In this document: in pieces, positions 38,574 to 47,783 of the stretch
Numbering within the stretch: the first letter of the stretch is position 1
How the letters are laid out: each line of letters starts with the position of its first letter
NCBI RefSeq assembly: GCF_000621525.1
Contig: NZ_JHYC01000014.1
Span: forward strand, 1-64,000
DNA length: 64,000 nt
Reading direction: 5' to 3'
Source of the DNA: Legionella fairfieldensis ATCC 49588
GTDB taxonomy: Bacteria > Pseudomonadota > Gammaproteobacteria > Legionellales > Legionellaceae
Program-made: the position numbers and the translations under genes
The notes under the pieces: model-generated
What the model saw: only the letters and a program-made list of their open reading frames with translations
Databases searched by the model: none
What the model was told of the DNA's origin: nothing

Positions 38574-40646
38574 TTAACCTTGAAGAAATTGCTCATAATT
38601 CCCTAACCAACGATTGGCAATCACTTGAGCCGTGGAAATGTTCGTGGGTATCAGTTTTTTTGCCATAGAAGCGACCAACGGTAAAAGTGCCTGATCACGT
38701 TGCAAATTGGCAATTTTAAATTGGCGATAGCCCGTTTGCCGAGTTCCCAAAATTTCTCCGGAACCACGTAACTGCAAGTCTTTTTCGGCGATAACAAAGC
38801 CGTCACACGTTGCTCGCATGACACGTAATCGTTCTGCTCCTGATGGTGATAAGGGTGCCTGATAAAGCAGGAGACAATGAGATTGAGTATTACCTCTTCC
38901 AACCCGTCCTCGTAACTGATGTAACTGAGACAAACCCAGGCGTTCGGCATTTTCTATGATCATTAAACTGGCGTTAGGTACATCGACTCCTACTTCAATA
39001 ACCGTGGTTGCAACTAACAGATCGATTTCCCCTTGTTTAAAACCCGCCATTGTTGCCTCTTTTTCTATCGCTTTCATTCGACCATGAATTATACCGACGC
39101 GAACCTTTGGTAACAGTGCCTGCAAATTAGTGGCAGTGGCCGTTGCGGCCATGCATTGTAATTTTTCCGATTCTTCAATTAACGTACATACCCAATAAGC
39201 TTGCCGTCCACTGGCAATGGCTGCCTGGAGTCTGGCGATAACAGGTTCTCGTTTCTCCTGATTGATTACCGCAGTAGTGACAGGCGTTCTTCCCGGAGGT
39301 AGTTCGTCAATGATCGACAAATCCAAATGAGCAAACTGGGTCATTGCCAACGTTCGTGGAATAGGTGTTGCGGTCATTAATAATTGATGAGGAATCAACG
39401 TTGCCTGTTGTCCTTTTTGTTGTAGAAGCAAGCGTTGTTCTACACCAAAGCGGTGCTGTTCATCGATGATAACCAAACCCAAATTGGCGAACGAGACACT
39501 TTCCTGAAATAGCGCATGAGTGCCAATGAGCAACTGACATTCCTGACTCGCCAACAGCCGCAGGGTTTCTCTGCGTTCTTTCGTTTTCATTTTGCCGCTG
39601 AGCCTGCGACAGACGATACCTGAAGGACTTAACCAGCGTTGAAAATTAGTGGCATGTTGTTCACTTAATAAGTCGGTAGGTGCCATGAAGGCGACTTGAT
39701 AACCACTGGCGATGGCCTGGAGAGCAGCCAGCGCGGCTACCACCGTTTTGCCAGAACCCACATCGCCTTGCACCAGGCGCAACATGGGTTTTTTTTGTGT
39801 CAAATCATGGGCTATTTCATTACTCACTCGTTGCTGGGCCGTAGTCAATGCAAAAGGCAATTGTTTGATAAAATTTTCGCAAAGAGGATTAGTCTGTGGA
39901 ATACCTGGCGCATGCAAGTGACTACGATGCTCCCTGGCGAACTGCATACTAAGACGTTGCGCTAATAATTCATCAAAAACCAATCGTTTAAGAGCAGGAT
40001 GGTTACCTTCTTCCAGCGCTTGCAGTGAGGTGTCGGGCGGGGGATTATGAAGAAAATGGAGTGCTTCTGCCAACGAGTAAAACTTATATTTCTGCAAGTC
40101 CTCTGGCTTCATCCATTCTAACTCCTGTAAAGTGGTCTGACAGGTTGCTAAAGCAAGTTTAACCATTTGTCGGAGGCGAGTCTGAGTTAAATTTCGAGTG
40201 GCAGGATAAATAGGCGTTAATGTTTCATCGACAATGCAAGGTTCTTCATTGACGAGTATTTGATATTCAGGATGAATCATTTCAAAACTATTGGCAAATT
40301 CACGTACTTCGCCAAAAACCCGTATCATCGCGCTTTCATTGAGGGTTTTAATCTGTTGCTTGTTAAAATGAAAAAAACGTAGTCTCAAGAGCGCAGTTTT
40401 GTCTTCCACATAGCAATAGAGCATTGGGCGTTTGCCATATTTGATCTCTGTTTTACATACTCGACCGGTAATAACCGCCCAATCGTTGACTCGTAAATCG
40501 CAGATAGGAGTGATGCGTGTTCTATCCTGATAGCGATAAGGAAGATGAAATAACAAATCGGCCAATGTATTGATTCCACATTGACTTAATTTAGCGCCAA
40601 GGACGGGACCTATACCTGGCAGAATGTGACAAGGTTGTTGAAGCAC
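38574..40646 (-). CDS. recG: ATP-dependent DNA helicase RecG
   Basis: RecG reverses stalled replication forks and branch-migrates Holliday junctions. The N-terminal wedge/OB domain (ILPGIGPVLGAKLSQCGI, LLFHLPYRYQDRT) is followed by helicase motifs: GDVGSGKTVVA (I), DEQHRFGVEQR (II), MTATPIPRTLA (III), and QLRGRVGRG (VI). The frame opens as far as 40751, beyond the start of the divergent gene at 40729. A GTG at 40646 gives the conserved N-terminus and 691 residues, close to the usual size, but the ribosome site is weak, so the start is provisional. Confidence 0.94.
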   Translation of the reverse strand: MLQQPCHILPGIGPVLGAKLSQCGINTLADLLFHLPYRYQDRTRITPICDLRVNDWAVITGRVCKTEIKYGKRPMLYCYVEDKTALLRLRFFHFNKQQIKTLNESAMIRVFGEVREFANSFEMIHPEYQILVNEEPCIVDETLTPIYPATRNLTQTRLRQMVKLALATCQTTLQELEWMKPEDLQKYKFYSLAEALHFLHNPPPDTSLQALEEGNHPALKRLVFDELLAQRLSMQFAREHRSHLHAPGIPQTNPLCENFIKQLPFALTTAQQRVSNEIAHDLTQKKPMLRLVQGDVGSGKTVVAALAALQAIASGYQVAFMAPTDLLSEQHATNFQRWLSPSGIVCRRLSGKMKTKERRETLRLLASQECQLLIGTHALFQESVSFANLGLVIIDEQHRFGVEQRLLLQQKGQQATLIPHQLLMTATPIPRTLAMTQFAHLDLSIIDELPPGRTPVTTAVINQEKREPVIARLQAAIASGRQAYWVCTLIEESEKLQCMAATATATNLQALLPKVRVGIIHGRMKAIEKEATMAGFKQGEIDLLVATTVIEVGVDVPNASLMIIENAERLGLSQLHQLRGRVGRGNTQSHCLLLYQAPLSPSGAERLRVMRATCDGFVIAEKDLQLRGSGEILGTRQTGYRQFKIANLQRDQALLPLVASMAKKLIPTNISTAQVIANRWLGNYEQFLQG

Positions 40647-40728
40647 TGTTGGATCTTTAAGAAAAAAACTGATAATAGCAGAAAAATAGGATAGAGTTGA
40701 TTGGTAAAAAAAAATCAGAGAGGGACGA

Positions 40729-41781
40729 ATGAATCGCACCATTACCTTCACAGCCGGTTTGATTTTAGTGTGGATTATTGGTTATCTGCTTATTATTGGC
40801 CGAAGTTTGCTTATTCCCATAGTGATTGCCGTTTTTATTTGGCATTTACTTAATACAATTAATAATTCGGTGCAGCACATGCCATTTATTGGAGAGCGTT
40901 TACCCGGCTGGTTAAGTAAAATTTTAGCCTTTCTGGTGGTAGCTGGCCTTATTAAAATTTTGATTGATATCATTACCAACAATGTCAGTGACGTTATTGC
41001 TGCTTCACCGCGCTATCAGGAGAATTTAACGCCGCTTTTTAATAATATTGATCAACGTTTTCATATCAGGGCGCTTGCAACAGTGGATGAATTTGTTAAA
41101 AATTTTAGCGTGCAACGTATTTTAGTTAATATTTATTCTGTTTTTTCTTCCATAACAGGTTCGGCTGTTTTAATTATCTTATATATAGGTTTTTTATTTG
41201 TCGAACAGCATTTTTTCAGGCAAAAACTGAACGCCTTGTTTCCTCAGCCAGGTCATCGTCAGTTGGTCAATAATATCATCACCCACATTGTGAACGACAC
41301 ACAAACCTATTTGGGTATAAAGACCCTCTTAAGTTTAATTACTGCTACTGCGAGTTGGGTAATTATGAAGCTGGTAGGGCTTGATTTTGCCGAATTTTGG
41401 GCGTTGTTAATTTTTTTCTTAAATTTTATACCCAATATCGGTGCGATTATCGCCACTGTTTTTCCTGCATTACTTGCCTTGGTTCAATTTCAAAACTGGT
41501 GGCCTTTTATTGTGATTACTTCAGGTATCGTTATCATTCAGTTTGTGATTGGTAATCTGGTGGAACCCCGTTTTTTAGGTAAGTCGCTCAATCTGAGTGC
41601 ATTGGTTATTCTCTTTGCTTTGGCATTATGGGGCGCTATTTGGGGAATTTTAGGTATGTTTCTCGCTGTCCCTATTACAGTGATGATGATGATTATCTTT
41701 GCCCATTTCGATGCGACTCGACCGATAGCGATTCTTTTGTCGCAGGATGGCTATATTAAAAACGCGTATGAAACCTTATAA
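40729..41781 (+). CDS. AI-2E family transporter (UPF0118)
   Basis: This 350-aa membrane protein has about eight helices, with a soluble segment after the third. The family signature is in the C-terminal half: FLNFIPNIGAIIATVFPALL, GNLVEPRFLGKSLNLS and LGMFLAVPITVMM. Members include proposed AI-2 exporters and Na+/H+ antiporters, so the substrate is open. The ATG at 40729 is preceded by AGAGAGGGA. It is divergent from recG. A small membrane ORF follows 15 bases downstream. Confidence 0.88.
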   Translation: MNRTITFTAGLILVWIIGYLLIIGRSLLIPIVIAVFIWHLLNTINNSVQHMPFIGERLPGWLSKILAFLVVAGLIKILIDIITNNVSDVIAASPRYQENLTPLFNNIDQRFHIRALATVDEFVKNFSVQRILVNIYSVFSSITGSAVLIILYIGFLFVEQHFFRQKLNALFPQPGHRQLVNNIITHIVNDTQTYLGIKTLLSLITATASWVIMKLVGLDFAEFWALLIFFLNFIPNIGAIIATVFPALLALVQFQNWWPFIVITSGIVIIQFVIGNLVEPRFLGKSLNLSALVILFALALWGAIWGILGMFLAVPITVMMMIIFAHFDATRPIAILLSQDGYIKNAYETL

Positions 41782-41796
41782 ATGATAATGAGAGAC

Positions 41797-41943
41797 ATGA
41801 TGTTACTATTTAAAAAATTAAAAAAATTTTATAAAGCATCTCCTGAAAATAAACGGCAAATTCATGTTTTTTTGGGATTTCTTGTTATTCCAGTCATAGG
41901 AATGACTCTTTTATATCTTTATGTGGTCTTTTTTTGGTTATAA
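41797..41943 (+). CDS. small membrane protein, 48 aa
   Basis: An ATG ATG pair at 41797 opens a frame to a TAA at 41943. The N-terminal half is basic (LFKKLKKFYKASPENKRQ), the C-terminal half one hydrophobic helix (FLGFLVIPVIGMTLLYLYVV). That is a coherent positive-inside single-pass protein. GAGAG lies just upstream, and the gene is 15 bases after the AI-2E-family gene, suggesting co-translation. I do not recognise a family. Confidence 0.55.
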   Translation: MMLLFKKLKKFYKASPENKRQIHVFLGFLVIPVIGMTLLYLYVVFFWL

Positions 41944-42036
41944 ATATCTTAACTTTTTTAGATGATTTATCACAAACATTCCAGGAAGAGGTACAAAAAT
42001 TTAGATGCGTTTACCCTGGGGCAATAATTGGGTTAT

Positions 42037-42066
42037 TTGAGAAAAAAGATAATATTGTGTTACAAT
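42037..42066 (+). promoter_or_regulatory. candidate sigma-70 promoter with a long leader
   Basis: TTGAGA (42037-42042) and TACAAT (42061-42066) are spaced by 18 bp. Transcription would begin about 180 bases before the ORF at 42256. The leader contains a small hairpin CCTCT-AAA-AGAGG (42104-42116) and several GGA triplets. The rest of the gap 41944-42255 holds no gene. Confidence 0.45.
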
Positions 42067-42255
42067 GTGCCAGTTGATAAGAGAGCTGGTAATTCAGTTC
42101 ATTCCTCTAAAAGAGGGACGAGTGTGTGATGAGGTCTGATTCTCTTACAACGGAATGGAAGAGTATGAAGCGAATTTAAAGAGACATTTTTCTGGAACGA
42201 TGTGTTTCTTTAAAATAATTAAGTCCTAACTTAACACTTTTAAAAGGGTCTTTTA

Positions 42256-42468
42256 ATGAAAAAACTAGCATTAGTAATAGGTTGTGTTATTCCTTTCTTG
42301 TCATTTGCGGGTAACTTGAACAGCATTAATACAGCAGATACTTTTCAGGAGCTATGTGCCAAGGAAAAAGATCCGGTTAAACGACAACACTATTGCCACA
42401 TGCTGGATAGACATAGTGAATCACAATCACACCTTGCTGATTTTCATAAAGATACTGTGACTGTGTAA
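42256..42468 (+). CDS. small predicted secreted protein, 70 aa
   Basis: An N-terminal signal peptide (KKLALVIGCVIPFLSFA) is followed by ~50 polar residues rich in His, Asp and Lys with two Cys (ELCAKEKDP, HYCHMLDRH), which could form one disulphide. AAAAGGG precedes the ATG, and a strong terminator follows, so it is a transcribed single gene with a long leader. No family is recognised. Confidence 0.7.
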   Translation: MKKLALVIGCVIPFLSFAGNLNSINTADTFQELCAKEKDPVKRQHYCHMLDRHSESQSHLADFHKDTVTV

Positions 42469-42515
42469 GCTCTTTTTTAAGTATTTTCGATTATTTTTTT
42501 ACATTATGTCATACG

Positions 42516-42539
42516 TCCCGCTTAAAGCGGGATTTTTTT
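42516..42539 (+). terminator. rho-independent terminator
   Basis: TCCCGC-TTAAA-GCGGGA followed by seven T. It ends the transcript of the small secreted protein. Confidence 0.88.
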
Positions 42540-42590
42540 GATTTTTATATACTCCCTCTGAGTTGATTTAGAGGAACGTGATGTAAAGTC

Positions 42591-43958
42591 TCATACATTA
42601 AAATTCTCCACGTTTTTAATTTCAGGTTTCTGATACTGCATTATAAAAAGAGGAGTTTCTTCGAGTACAGAAATAATATGATATTGATTTTTTTGTAAGC
42701 GGTAGAATTTTGCCAGCAGTTTAATATTCATAAGTACGATACAGGCCAGTGCAATCATGATAAGACAAGGAGAGCTTGGCAAGTGGGTTCTTCGAACAAG
42801 ATAATCAGACAATAAAGGAGGTAATCCGGAAGCAAGGCTTGCTGCGATAGAAAACACGATTGACAAAACTGTGCAGCGAATTTGCAAGGGAAATAACTCA
42901 GTCAATAAAACAGAAGACACACTATAATAACAGGCGCAGGGAATAGAAATAGCTAATTGCATTAATAGATAATAATTTGCATTACCGTAATTAACGGCTT
43001 CCATTAAAGGATAAGATAAAACAAGAATACCAGTGGTTGCCCATGCCAACATTTTCAAGCGATCTTTTTTATCAGAGAACCAGCCAAAGACGGGAATGAG
43101 TGCGGTCACAAAAACTAAAGAACAAGTGTTTGCTGTAGTAATGAAAGAGTGCGATAACAGTGAATAATGCGTTGCATGCAAAGGGATGTAAAGATAAAAG
43201 AAAAATCCTGTGGCAACGGATAAAAAACTGGCGAAAAACGTGTAATTAAACATAAAGGGATATCGCTTTACAAAATCAAGGGATTGACGATAAATAGCCT
43301 GGGTCGATGGCTTTGCCCGTCCAGCATAGTGAATTACATAAGCCAGGCTTTCTGGCATCGTATAACGGACATAAACACCGACAATGGTGGTAAGAATCGC
43401 CAATAAAAAAGGAATTCGCCAAAGCCAATTCTCGCTTATAAAAAAAACGTTGCCTAAAATATGAGTGCATCCTATGACAATACAGGCAAGCAGATAACCT
43501 GCTTTTACACCAACGGAAGACCAGCAACCACGAAAACCTCGTTGCGTATTATCACCGCTTTCTACTAAAAAGGAGGCCGAATTTAAAAACTCAGAGCCTA
43601 AAGCCATGGTTTGGATGATACGTAACGTTAATAATAAACCCGCGGCAAAAAAACCAATTTGCTGGAAACCTGGGATTAAGCCAATAAGTGCCGTTGATAA
43701 ACCCATAATGAGGATAGAGATCATCAGGACATTTTTCCTGCCATATAAATCAGAGAATAAACCAAGAAAAAAGGCACCTATTGGCTTGGCAAGATAAGCC
43801 AGGAACAAGAGTGCTAACATGACAGTATAATTTCCCTGTTTATTTCCTAACAAGAAACGTGCGAGTTCTGCGGAAAGAAAATAGCAGAGGGAGGTATCAT
43901 AGGCTTCAACCACATTACCCATAAAACCACCTAAAATAATTTTAGTCTGGTACTTCAT
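42591..43958 (-). CDS. MFS transporter, metabolite:proton symporter type
   Basis: This 12-helix major facilitator resembles the ProP/ShiA/KgtP group. GFMGNVVEAYDTSLC at helix 1, then LFSDLYGRKNVLM, the typical loop 2-3 motif, and a sugar-porter-like stretch at the middle loop are visible. The frame starts at an ATG at 44009 with no ribosome site; the ATG at 43958 (MKYQTKIILGG), after CACAGG, is more likely, giving 455 aa. Legionella has many such osmolyte or amino acid symporters. It lies downstream of an XRE regulator and a small gene on the same strand. The substrate is unknown. Confidence 0.88.
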   Translation of the reverse strand: MKYQTKIILGGFMGNVVEAYDTSLCYFLSAELARFLLGNKQGNYTVMLALLFLAYLAKPIGAFFLGLFSDLYGRKNVLMISILIMGLSTALIGLIPGFQQIGFFAAGLLLTLRIIQTMALGSEFLNSASFLVESGDNTQRGFRGCWSSVGVKAGYLLACIVIGCTHILGNVFFISENWLWRIPFLLAILTTIVGVYVRYTMPESLAYVIHYAGRAKPSTQAIYRQSLDFVKRYPFMFNYTFFASFLSVATGFFFYLYIPLHATHYSLLSHSFITTANTCSLVFVTALIPVFGWFSDKKDRLKMLAWATTGILVLSYPLMEAVNYGNANYYLLMQLAISIPCACYYSVSSVLLTELFPLQIRCTVLSIVFSIAASLASGLPPLLSDYLVRRTHLPSSPCLIMIALACIVLMNIKLLAKFYRLQKNQYHIISVLEETPLFIMQYQKPEIKNVENFNV

Positions 43959-44065
43959 ATTTAACCTGTGTTTGCAAGAGCTTATTGGTAATAAGCGTTC
44001 AAGGTCCATTCAAAAAACGAGTGTATTGGCACATACTGTGCACAAATACAACTATTCGCCACGAT

Positions 44066-44590
44066 TCAAGCCTCCTCTGAACAGGCACTATAGTGCATAA
44101 AAAGAGGGCTTAACATATTGCTGCAATATTGGCCAATTTTATAAAAATTCTCATGCTGATTGGCAAATAGTTCCTCGGTATGTTTGCAAGAACGATTGCT
44201 TGCCAGCGAATAAATAAAAAAATCATCTTCCCATTTTGCAGCTAAGGAATAACCTATAGAATAACGATGTTTGAGTTGTTTTATGTAATAAAGTTCATCG
44301 TAACGTTCAGTGGCATATAAGGTTTGCCAGTTGGCCTGAGAACAATGACCAAACCAGTCAGGATGGTACGTTTTATCAAAAAGCCAAAGATTACTGTTAA
44401 ATAAATTAAATTCGATAGCAGGAGTTGAAGAAAAAGTCAGTATTCCCGTTCTTTTATTTATTTGAGTAATAGCAATATGATTAATTTCATAGAGTCCCAG
44501 AACATCTCTAAAGACACTGGACACTTTTGATTTAAAGGCAAAGAGTGCTTCCAAAAATTGTGTATGCGGTACTGTACAGCGAATTTCCAT
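44066..44590 (-). CDS. hypothetical protein, 174 aa, possible ligand-sensing domain
   Basis: I do not recognise it with confidence. It is a compact alpha/beta protein with many aromatic residues. The run YSIGYSLAAKWEDDFFIYSL followed by ASNRSCKHT recalls the sensing half of LuxR-type or PAS-like domains, without any DNA-binding part. It starts 25 bases after the XRE regulator gene, so the two probably form one transcript. It may act with the regulator as a sensor partner. That is inference. Confidence 0.65.
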   Translation of the reverse strand: MEIRCTVPHTQFLEALFAFKSKVSSVFRDVLGLYEINHIAITQINKRTGILTFSSTPAIEFNLFNSNLWLFDKTYHPDWFGHCSQANWQTLYATERYDELYYIKQLKHRYSIGYSLAAKWEDDFFIYSLASNRSCKHTEELFANQHENFYKIGQYCSNMLSPLFMHYSACSEEA

Positions 44591-44615
44591 AAGTATTTCT
44601 CAACTAATTCCCTAT

Positions 44616-45089
44616 TTAATGGCTAAAGTGTTTTACAGACGATAGGGCCAAATCGATAATTTTTTTAGATTGTTCTTCATTCGTGTTGATATGACTAATG
44701 TCAGTAATCAGCTCCATTAGAAAACCGGGAATTTCTTCCTCAAGATGCGATGCATTATATAGACTCCTGGCGCGGGTGAAAATATAGTGAAGCAAATTCC
44801 TGGATATAATAATTTTGTCTTCAGAGATGCCAGTGTCGTTGTAACTGTCACCAAATAACAGCCACCCGGGTGAAACGTTTAATTTTGCTGCAATTTCGAC
44901 TAGTTTGACTGGCTCAGGGATCGCTTCACCACGCAGATATTTTCGACATATTTGAACTGAATAACCGGTTATTTCAGCTAATTTATGAATACAAACGCCT
45001 GAAAGAGAACGCTGAGAGTTAAAACCGGCAGCAATCATAGCGTCTCGTAAACGGTAAGCAAACTGTTTTGTCAAGTCAACTTTTTCCAT
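44616..45089 (-). CDS. XRE-family transcriptional regulator, 157 aa
   Basis: A helix-turn-helix of Cro/CI type covers about residues 34-75 (SVCIHKLAEITGYSVQ-like pattern, then CRKYLRGEAIPEPVK). NVSPGWLLFGDS marks the end of the HTH domain, as in phage-repressor-like regulators. The C-terminal half is helical and unassigned. It is divergent from a strong promoter at 45198 and a palindrome at 45167-45181, which may be its operator. Confidence 0.82.
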   Translation of the reverse strand: MEKVDLTKQFAYRLRDAMIAAGFNSQRSLSGVCIHKLAEITGYSVQICRKYLRGEAIPEPVKLVEIAAKLNVSPGWLLFGDSYNDTGISEDKIIISRNLLHYIFTRARSLYNASHLEEEIPGFLMELITDISHINTNEEQSKKIIDLALSSVKHFSH

Positions 45090-45166
45090 AAGGACGCTAA
45101 AAAACTATTAAGGTATATAAGAATTGTAACAAAGGGTTTTCTATCCTGCAAATTTCCCTTATTTTG

Positions 45167-45181
45167 GAAACTTTAAGTTTC
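45167..45181. promoter_or_regulatory. palindrome between the XRE gene and the candidate sRNA promoter
   Basis: GAAACTT-T-AAGTTTC is a perfect 7-bp inverted repeat. Extended, it reads TTGGAAA (45164) and TTTCTAA (45178) around 7 bases. The halves resemble those of the LetA site (TNAGAAA/TTTCTNA) known upstream of Legionella rsmY/rsmZ, but the spacing differs. An XRE operator is an equal possibility. Confidence 0.4.
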
Positions 45182-45197
45182 TAATTGAAATAAATTG

Positions 45198-45225
45198 TTG
45201 ACATTAGAAACCAATATGCAATAAT
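45198..45225 (+). promoter_or_regulatory. strong promoter, TTGACA with extended -10
   Basis: TTGACA (45198-45203), 16 bp, then AATAAT (45220-45225) preceded by TGC, an extended -10. Transcription should begin near 45232. Confidence 0.6.
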
Positions 45226-45231
45226 AGTTCA

Positions 45232-45392
45232 TGAAGCGATGGAAAAAGTTTCAAATAAGTCCAGCAAGGAAATGGTGAAATAATGGAACAGAATTTCACA
45301 AAAATCCTTAAGTAAGAAGGTGGTCTAACCATAGGAGGCAACCTCGCATATTTGGCTTGAATTGACATCAATCAATTCAAGCCTCTCTTAAT
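45232..45392 (+). ncRNA. candidate small RNA (about 155 nt)
   Basis: The stretch between a strong promoter and a long hairpin has no credible ORF; two tiny frames of 15 and 10 codons occur. Four GGA triplets (45241, 45268, 45285, 45334), some in AxGGA context, suggest a CsrA/RsmA-binding RNA. It ends in an 11-bp perfect stem GGCTTGAATTG (45354-45364) / CAATTCAAGCC (45373-45383) followed by TCTCTT. The T-run is imperfect. It is a prediction from signals only. Confidence 0.45.
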
Positions 45393-45468
45393 TAAGGCAA
45401 ACGGCGATTACCAGACTTTGTAATGGGAGACTTTTCTAACAGAACTTCATGTAAATTTCTAATAGCAG

Positions 45469-45497
45469 TTGCTTTGTAATATCAGCTTTTATATAAT
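45469..45497 (+). promoter_or_regulatory. promoter of tRNA-Val
   Basis: TTGCTT (45469-45474) and a perfect TATAAT (45492-45497) are 17 bp apart. The tRNA begins 31 bases after the -10. Confidence 0.7.
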
Positions 45498-45527
45498 CAA
45501 CGCCGTTCTTAAACATAGGCGAATAAT

Positions 45528-45602
45528 AGGCACGTAGCTCAGTGGTAGAGCACCACCTTGACATGGTGGTGGTCGGTGGTTCGATCCCACTCGTGCCTAC
45601 CA
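45528..45602 (+). tRNA. tRNA-Val (anticodon GAC)
   Basis: This is a complete 75-base cloverleaf. Acceptor arms are AGGCACG and CGTGCCT with encoded ACCA. The anticodon stem CCACC/GGTGG encloses TTGACAT, anticodon GAC. The T-arm is GGTGG-TTCGATC-CCACT. It has its own promoter and terminator. A minus-strand frame across it (45436-45642) is an artefact of the tRNA sequence. Confidence 0.97.
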
Positions 45603-45609
45603 ATCTAAT

Positions 45610-45630
45610 CCTGCTGTGCAGGGGCTTTTT
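45610..45630 (+). terminator. rho-independent terminator after tRNA-Val
   Basis: CCTGC-TGT-GCAGG then GGC and five T. Confidence 0.75.
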
Positions 45631-45836
45631 GTAAGTACCCACCTCCCTTTGAATCTAAATTCAGGATATAACTGAGCGATGATCAGGGGACGTTGAGCTA
45701 TTAGTTATTTTCATGAAATAGTTGGTGTGGGTGCTTGCTGGCGTTGTATTCATCAGCGCAAAGCAAGATTTTTACCCAACGACTAACAGGTAGCCTGTCT
45801 GAATTTGTAATGTGCCTGAAGGATAAAAGGATAGTA

Positions 45837-47780
45837 ATGCCAAATATTAAATTACCTGACGGAAGTGTCAAACATTTTGAGCGCCCTATAACTGTTCATG
45901 AGGTGGCGCAAAGCATTAGTCCCGGATTAGCCAAAGCTGCTCTTGTGGGGCGTGTTGATGGGCAGTTGGTAGATGTTAGTTATTTGCTCTCACGCGATTG
46001 TGAGTTGGTTATTCTTACGGAAAAACAAGCGGAAAACCAAACCATTATTCTCGATGTGATTCGTCATTCTACCGCTCATTTGTTGGCTCAGGCTGTCAAG
46101 TGTCTGTTTCCCGGCGCACAAATTACCATAGGTCCTGTTGTAGAAGACGGTTTTTATTATGATTTTGCTTTTAGTCGATCATTTACACCTGAAGATTTAG
46201 AGCAAATAGAAGAAAAAATGCACGAATTGGCAAATGCTGATTATCCTGTCAGTCGACGAGAAATGCCTCGCGAAGAAGCAATCGATTATTTCAGGAGTCT
46301 TGGAGAAGAATATAAAGCCAGGATTATTGCAGACATTCCTCAAGGAGAGATTATTTCTCTCTACAAACAAGGTGATTTTGAAGATCTTTGCCGTGGTCCT
46401 CATGTCCCTTCTACTGGCCGACTCAAAGCGTTTAAGTTAACTAAATTAGCCGGTGCTTATTGGCGCGGTGATGCACGCAATGAAATGTTGCAACGTATTT
46501 ATGGAACTGCCTGGATAGATAAAAAAGCGCTGAATGACTATCTTCACCGCCTGGAAGAAGCGGAAAAACGTGATCACCGTAAACTGGGAAAAGCGCTGGA
46601 TTTATTTCACTTTCAGGACATTGCGCCAGGTATGGTTTTTTGGCATCCTAATGGATGGATTGTGTATCAACTACTTGAGCAGTATATGCGCACCAGGTTG
46701 GCTGATTTTGGTTATCAGGAAATTAAAACACCTCAGTTGGTCGACAAGGTTTTATGGGAAAAATCGGGGCACTGGGAAAATTTTCGGGATGAAATGTTTA
46801 TTACCGAGACAGAAAGCCGTCAGTACGCGGTTAAACCAATGAATTGTCCGTGCCACGTGCAAATTTATAATCAGGGTCTGCGTAGCTATCGGGAGCTTCC
46901 TTTACGCTTTTCTGAGTTTGGTAATTGTCATCGTTGTGAGCCATCCGGTTCTTTGCATGGACTGATGCGGGTTCGCAATATGGTGCAGGATGATGCGCAC
47001 ATTTTTTGTACTGAAGAGCAAATTCAGTCTGAAGTGGCGATGATGCTGGAATTAGTACAATCCGTGTATGCTGATTTTGGTTTTTCCGAGATTAAATACC
47101 GTCTGGCTTTACGTCCGGAAAAACGGGTAGGTAACGATGCCGTTTGGGACAAGGCAGAGACAGCCTTAAAAGATGCGATGCGAAGCAGACAAATTGACTG
47201 GATTGATGCCCCGGGTGAAGGAGCGTTCTATGGTCCTAAAATTGAATGTTCATTGGCCGATTGTTTAGGCCGAATCTGGCAATGTGGTACTATTCAGGTT
47301 GATTTTTCCATGCCTGACAGGTTGGAAGCCCAATATGTGGCAGAGGATGGCAGTAAAAAAACCCCTGTAATGTTACACCGTGCTATTTTAGGTTCTTTTG
47401 AGCGATTCATGGGAATTTTAATTGAGCATTATGCAGGACGATTCCCTCTCTGGTTAGCTCCAATACAAGCCGTAGTATTAACCATTAGTGAAAAACAGCA
47501 TGATTTTGCGGCAAAAATGACTACTATTTTACAAAAACAGGGCATTCGAGCGAATTTTGACTTGAGAAATGAGAAGATAGGCTTTAAAATTCGCGAACAT
47601 ACTTTGCAAAAAGTTCCTTATTTATTAATTATTGGCGATAAGGAAGTTGAGAGCAATTCGGTTGCTGTGCGAACACGCGAAGGCACTGATTTGGGGATAA
47701 GAACGATTGATGCAATTTGCAACCTTTTGCATCAGGAAATAGCTGCAAAAAGGTCGCTTTTAAACCACTTGGAGGATTAA
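45837..47780 (+). CDS. thrS: threonyl-tRNA synthetase
   Basis: This class II synthetase has an N-terminal TGS domain ([17 protein letters not shown]), an editing domain ([12 protein letters not shown], with the editing His residues), and a catalytic core with NCPCH (zinc Cys), [30 protein letters not shown] (motif 3) and a C-terminal anticodon-binding domain. The frame opens at 45735, but the ATG at 45837, preceded by AAAAGGATAGTA, gives 647 aa and the conserved start. It heads thrS-infC-rpmI-rplT-pheST-ihfA. Infer regulation of the operon, as E. coli thrS is autoregulated; no structure was identified here. Confidence 0.97.
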   Translation: MPNIKLPDGSVKHFERPITVHEVAQSISPGLAKAALVGRVDGQLVDVSYLLSRDCELVILTEKQAENQTIILDVIRHSTAHLLAQAVKCLFPGAQITIGPVVEDGFYYDFAFSRSFTPEDLEQIEEKMHELANADYPVSRREMPREEAIDYFRSLGEEYKARIIADIPQGEIISLYKQGDFEDLCRGPHVPSTGRLKAFKLTKLAGAYWRGDARNEMLQRIYGTAWIDKKALNDYLHRLEEAEKRDHRKLGKALDLFHFQDIAPGMVFWHPNGWIVYQLLEQYMRTRLADFGYQEIKTPQLVDKVLWEKSGHWENFRDEMFITETESRQYAVKPMNCPCHVQIYNQGLRSYRELPLRFSEFGNCHRCEPSGSLHGLMRVRNMVQDDAHIFCTEEQIQSEVAMMLELVQSVYADFGFSEIKYRLALRPEKRVGNDAVWDKAETALKDAMRSRQIDWIDAPGEGAFYGPKIECSLADCLGRIWQCGTIQVDFSMPDRLEAQYVAEDGSKKTPVMLHRAILGSFERFMGILIEHYAGRFPLWLAPIQAVVLTISEKQHDFAAKMTTILQKQGIRANFDLRNEKIGFKIREHTLQKVPYLLIIGDKEVESNSVAVRTREGTDLGIRTIDAICNLLHQEIAAKRSLLNHLED

Positions 47781-47783
47781 GCT

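Noticed and set aside
45436..45642. 68-codon minus-strand frame
   Set aside because: It is the antisense of tRNA-Val, a common source of false hypothetical proteins.
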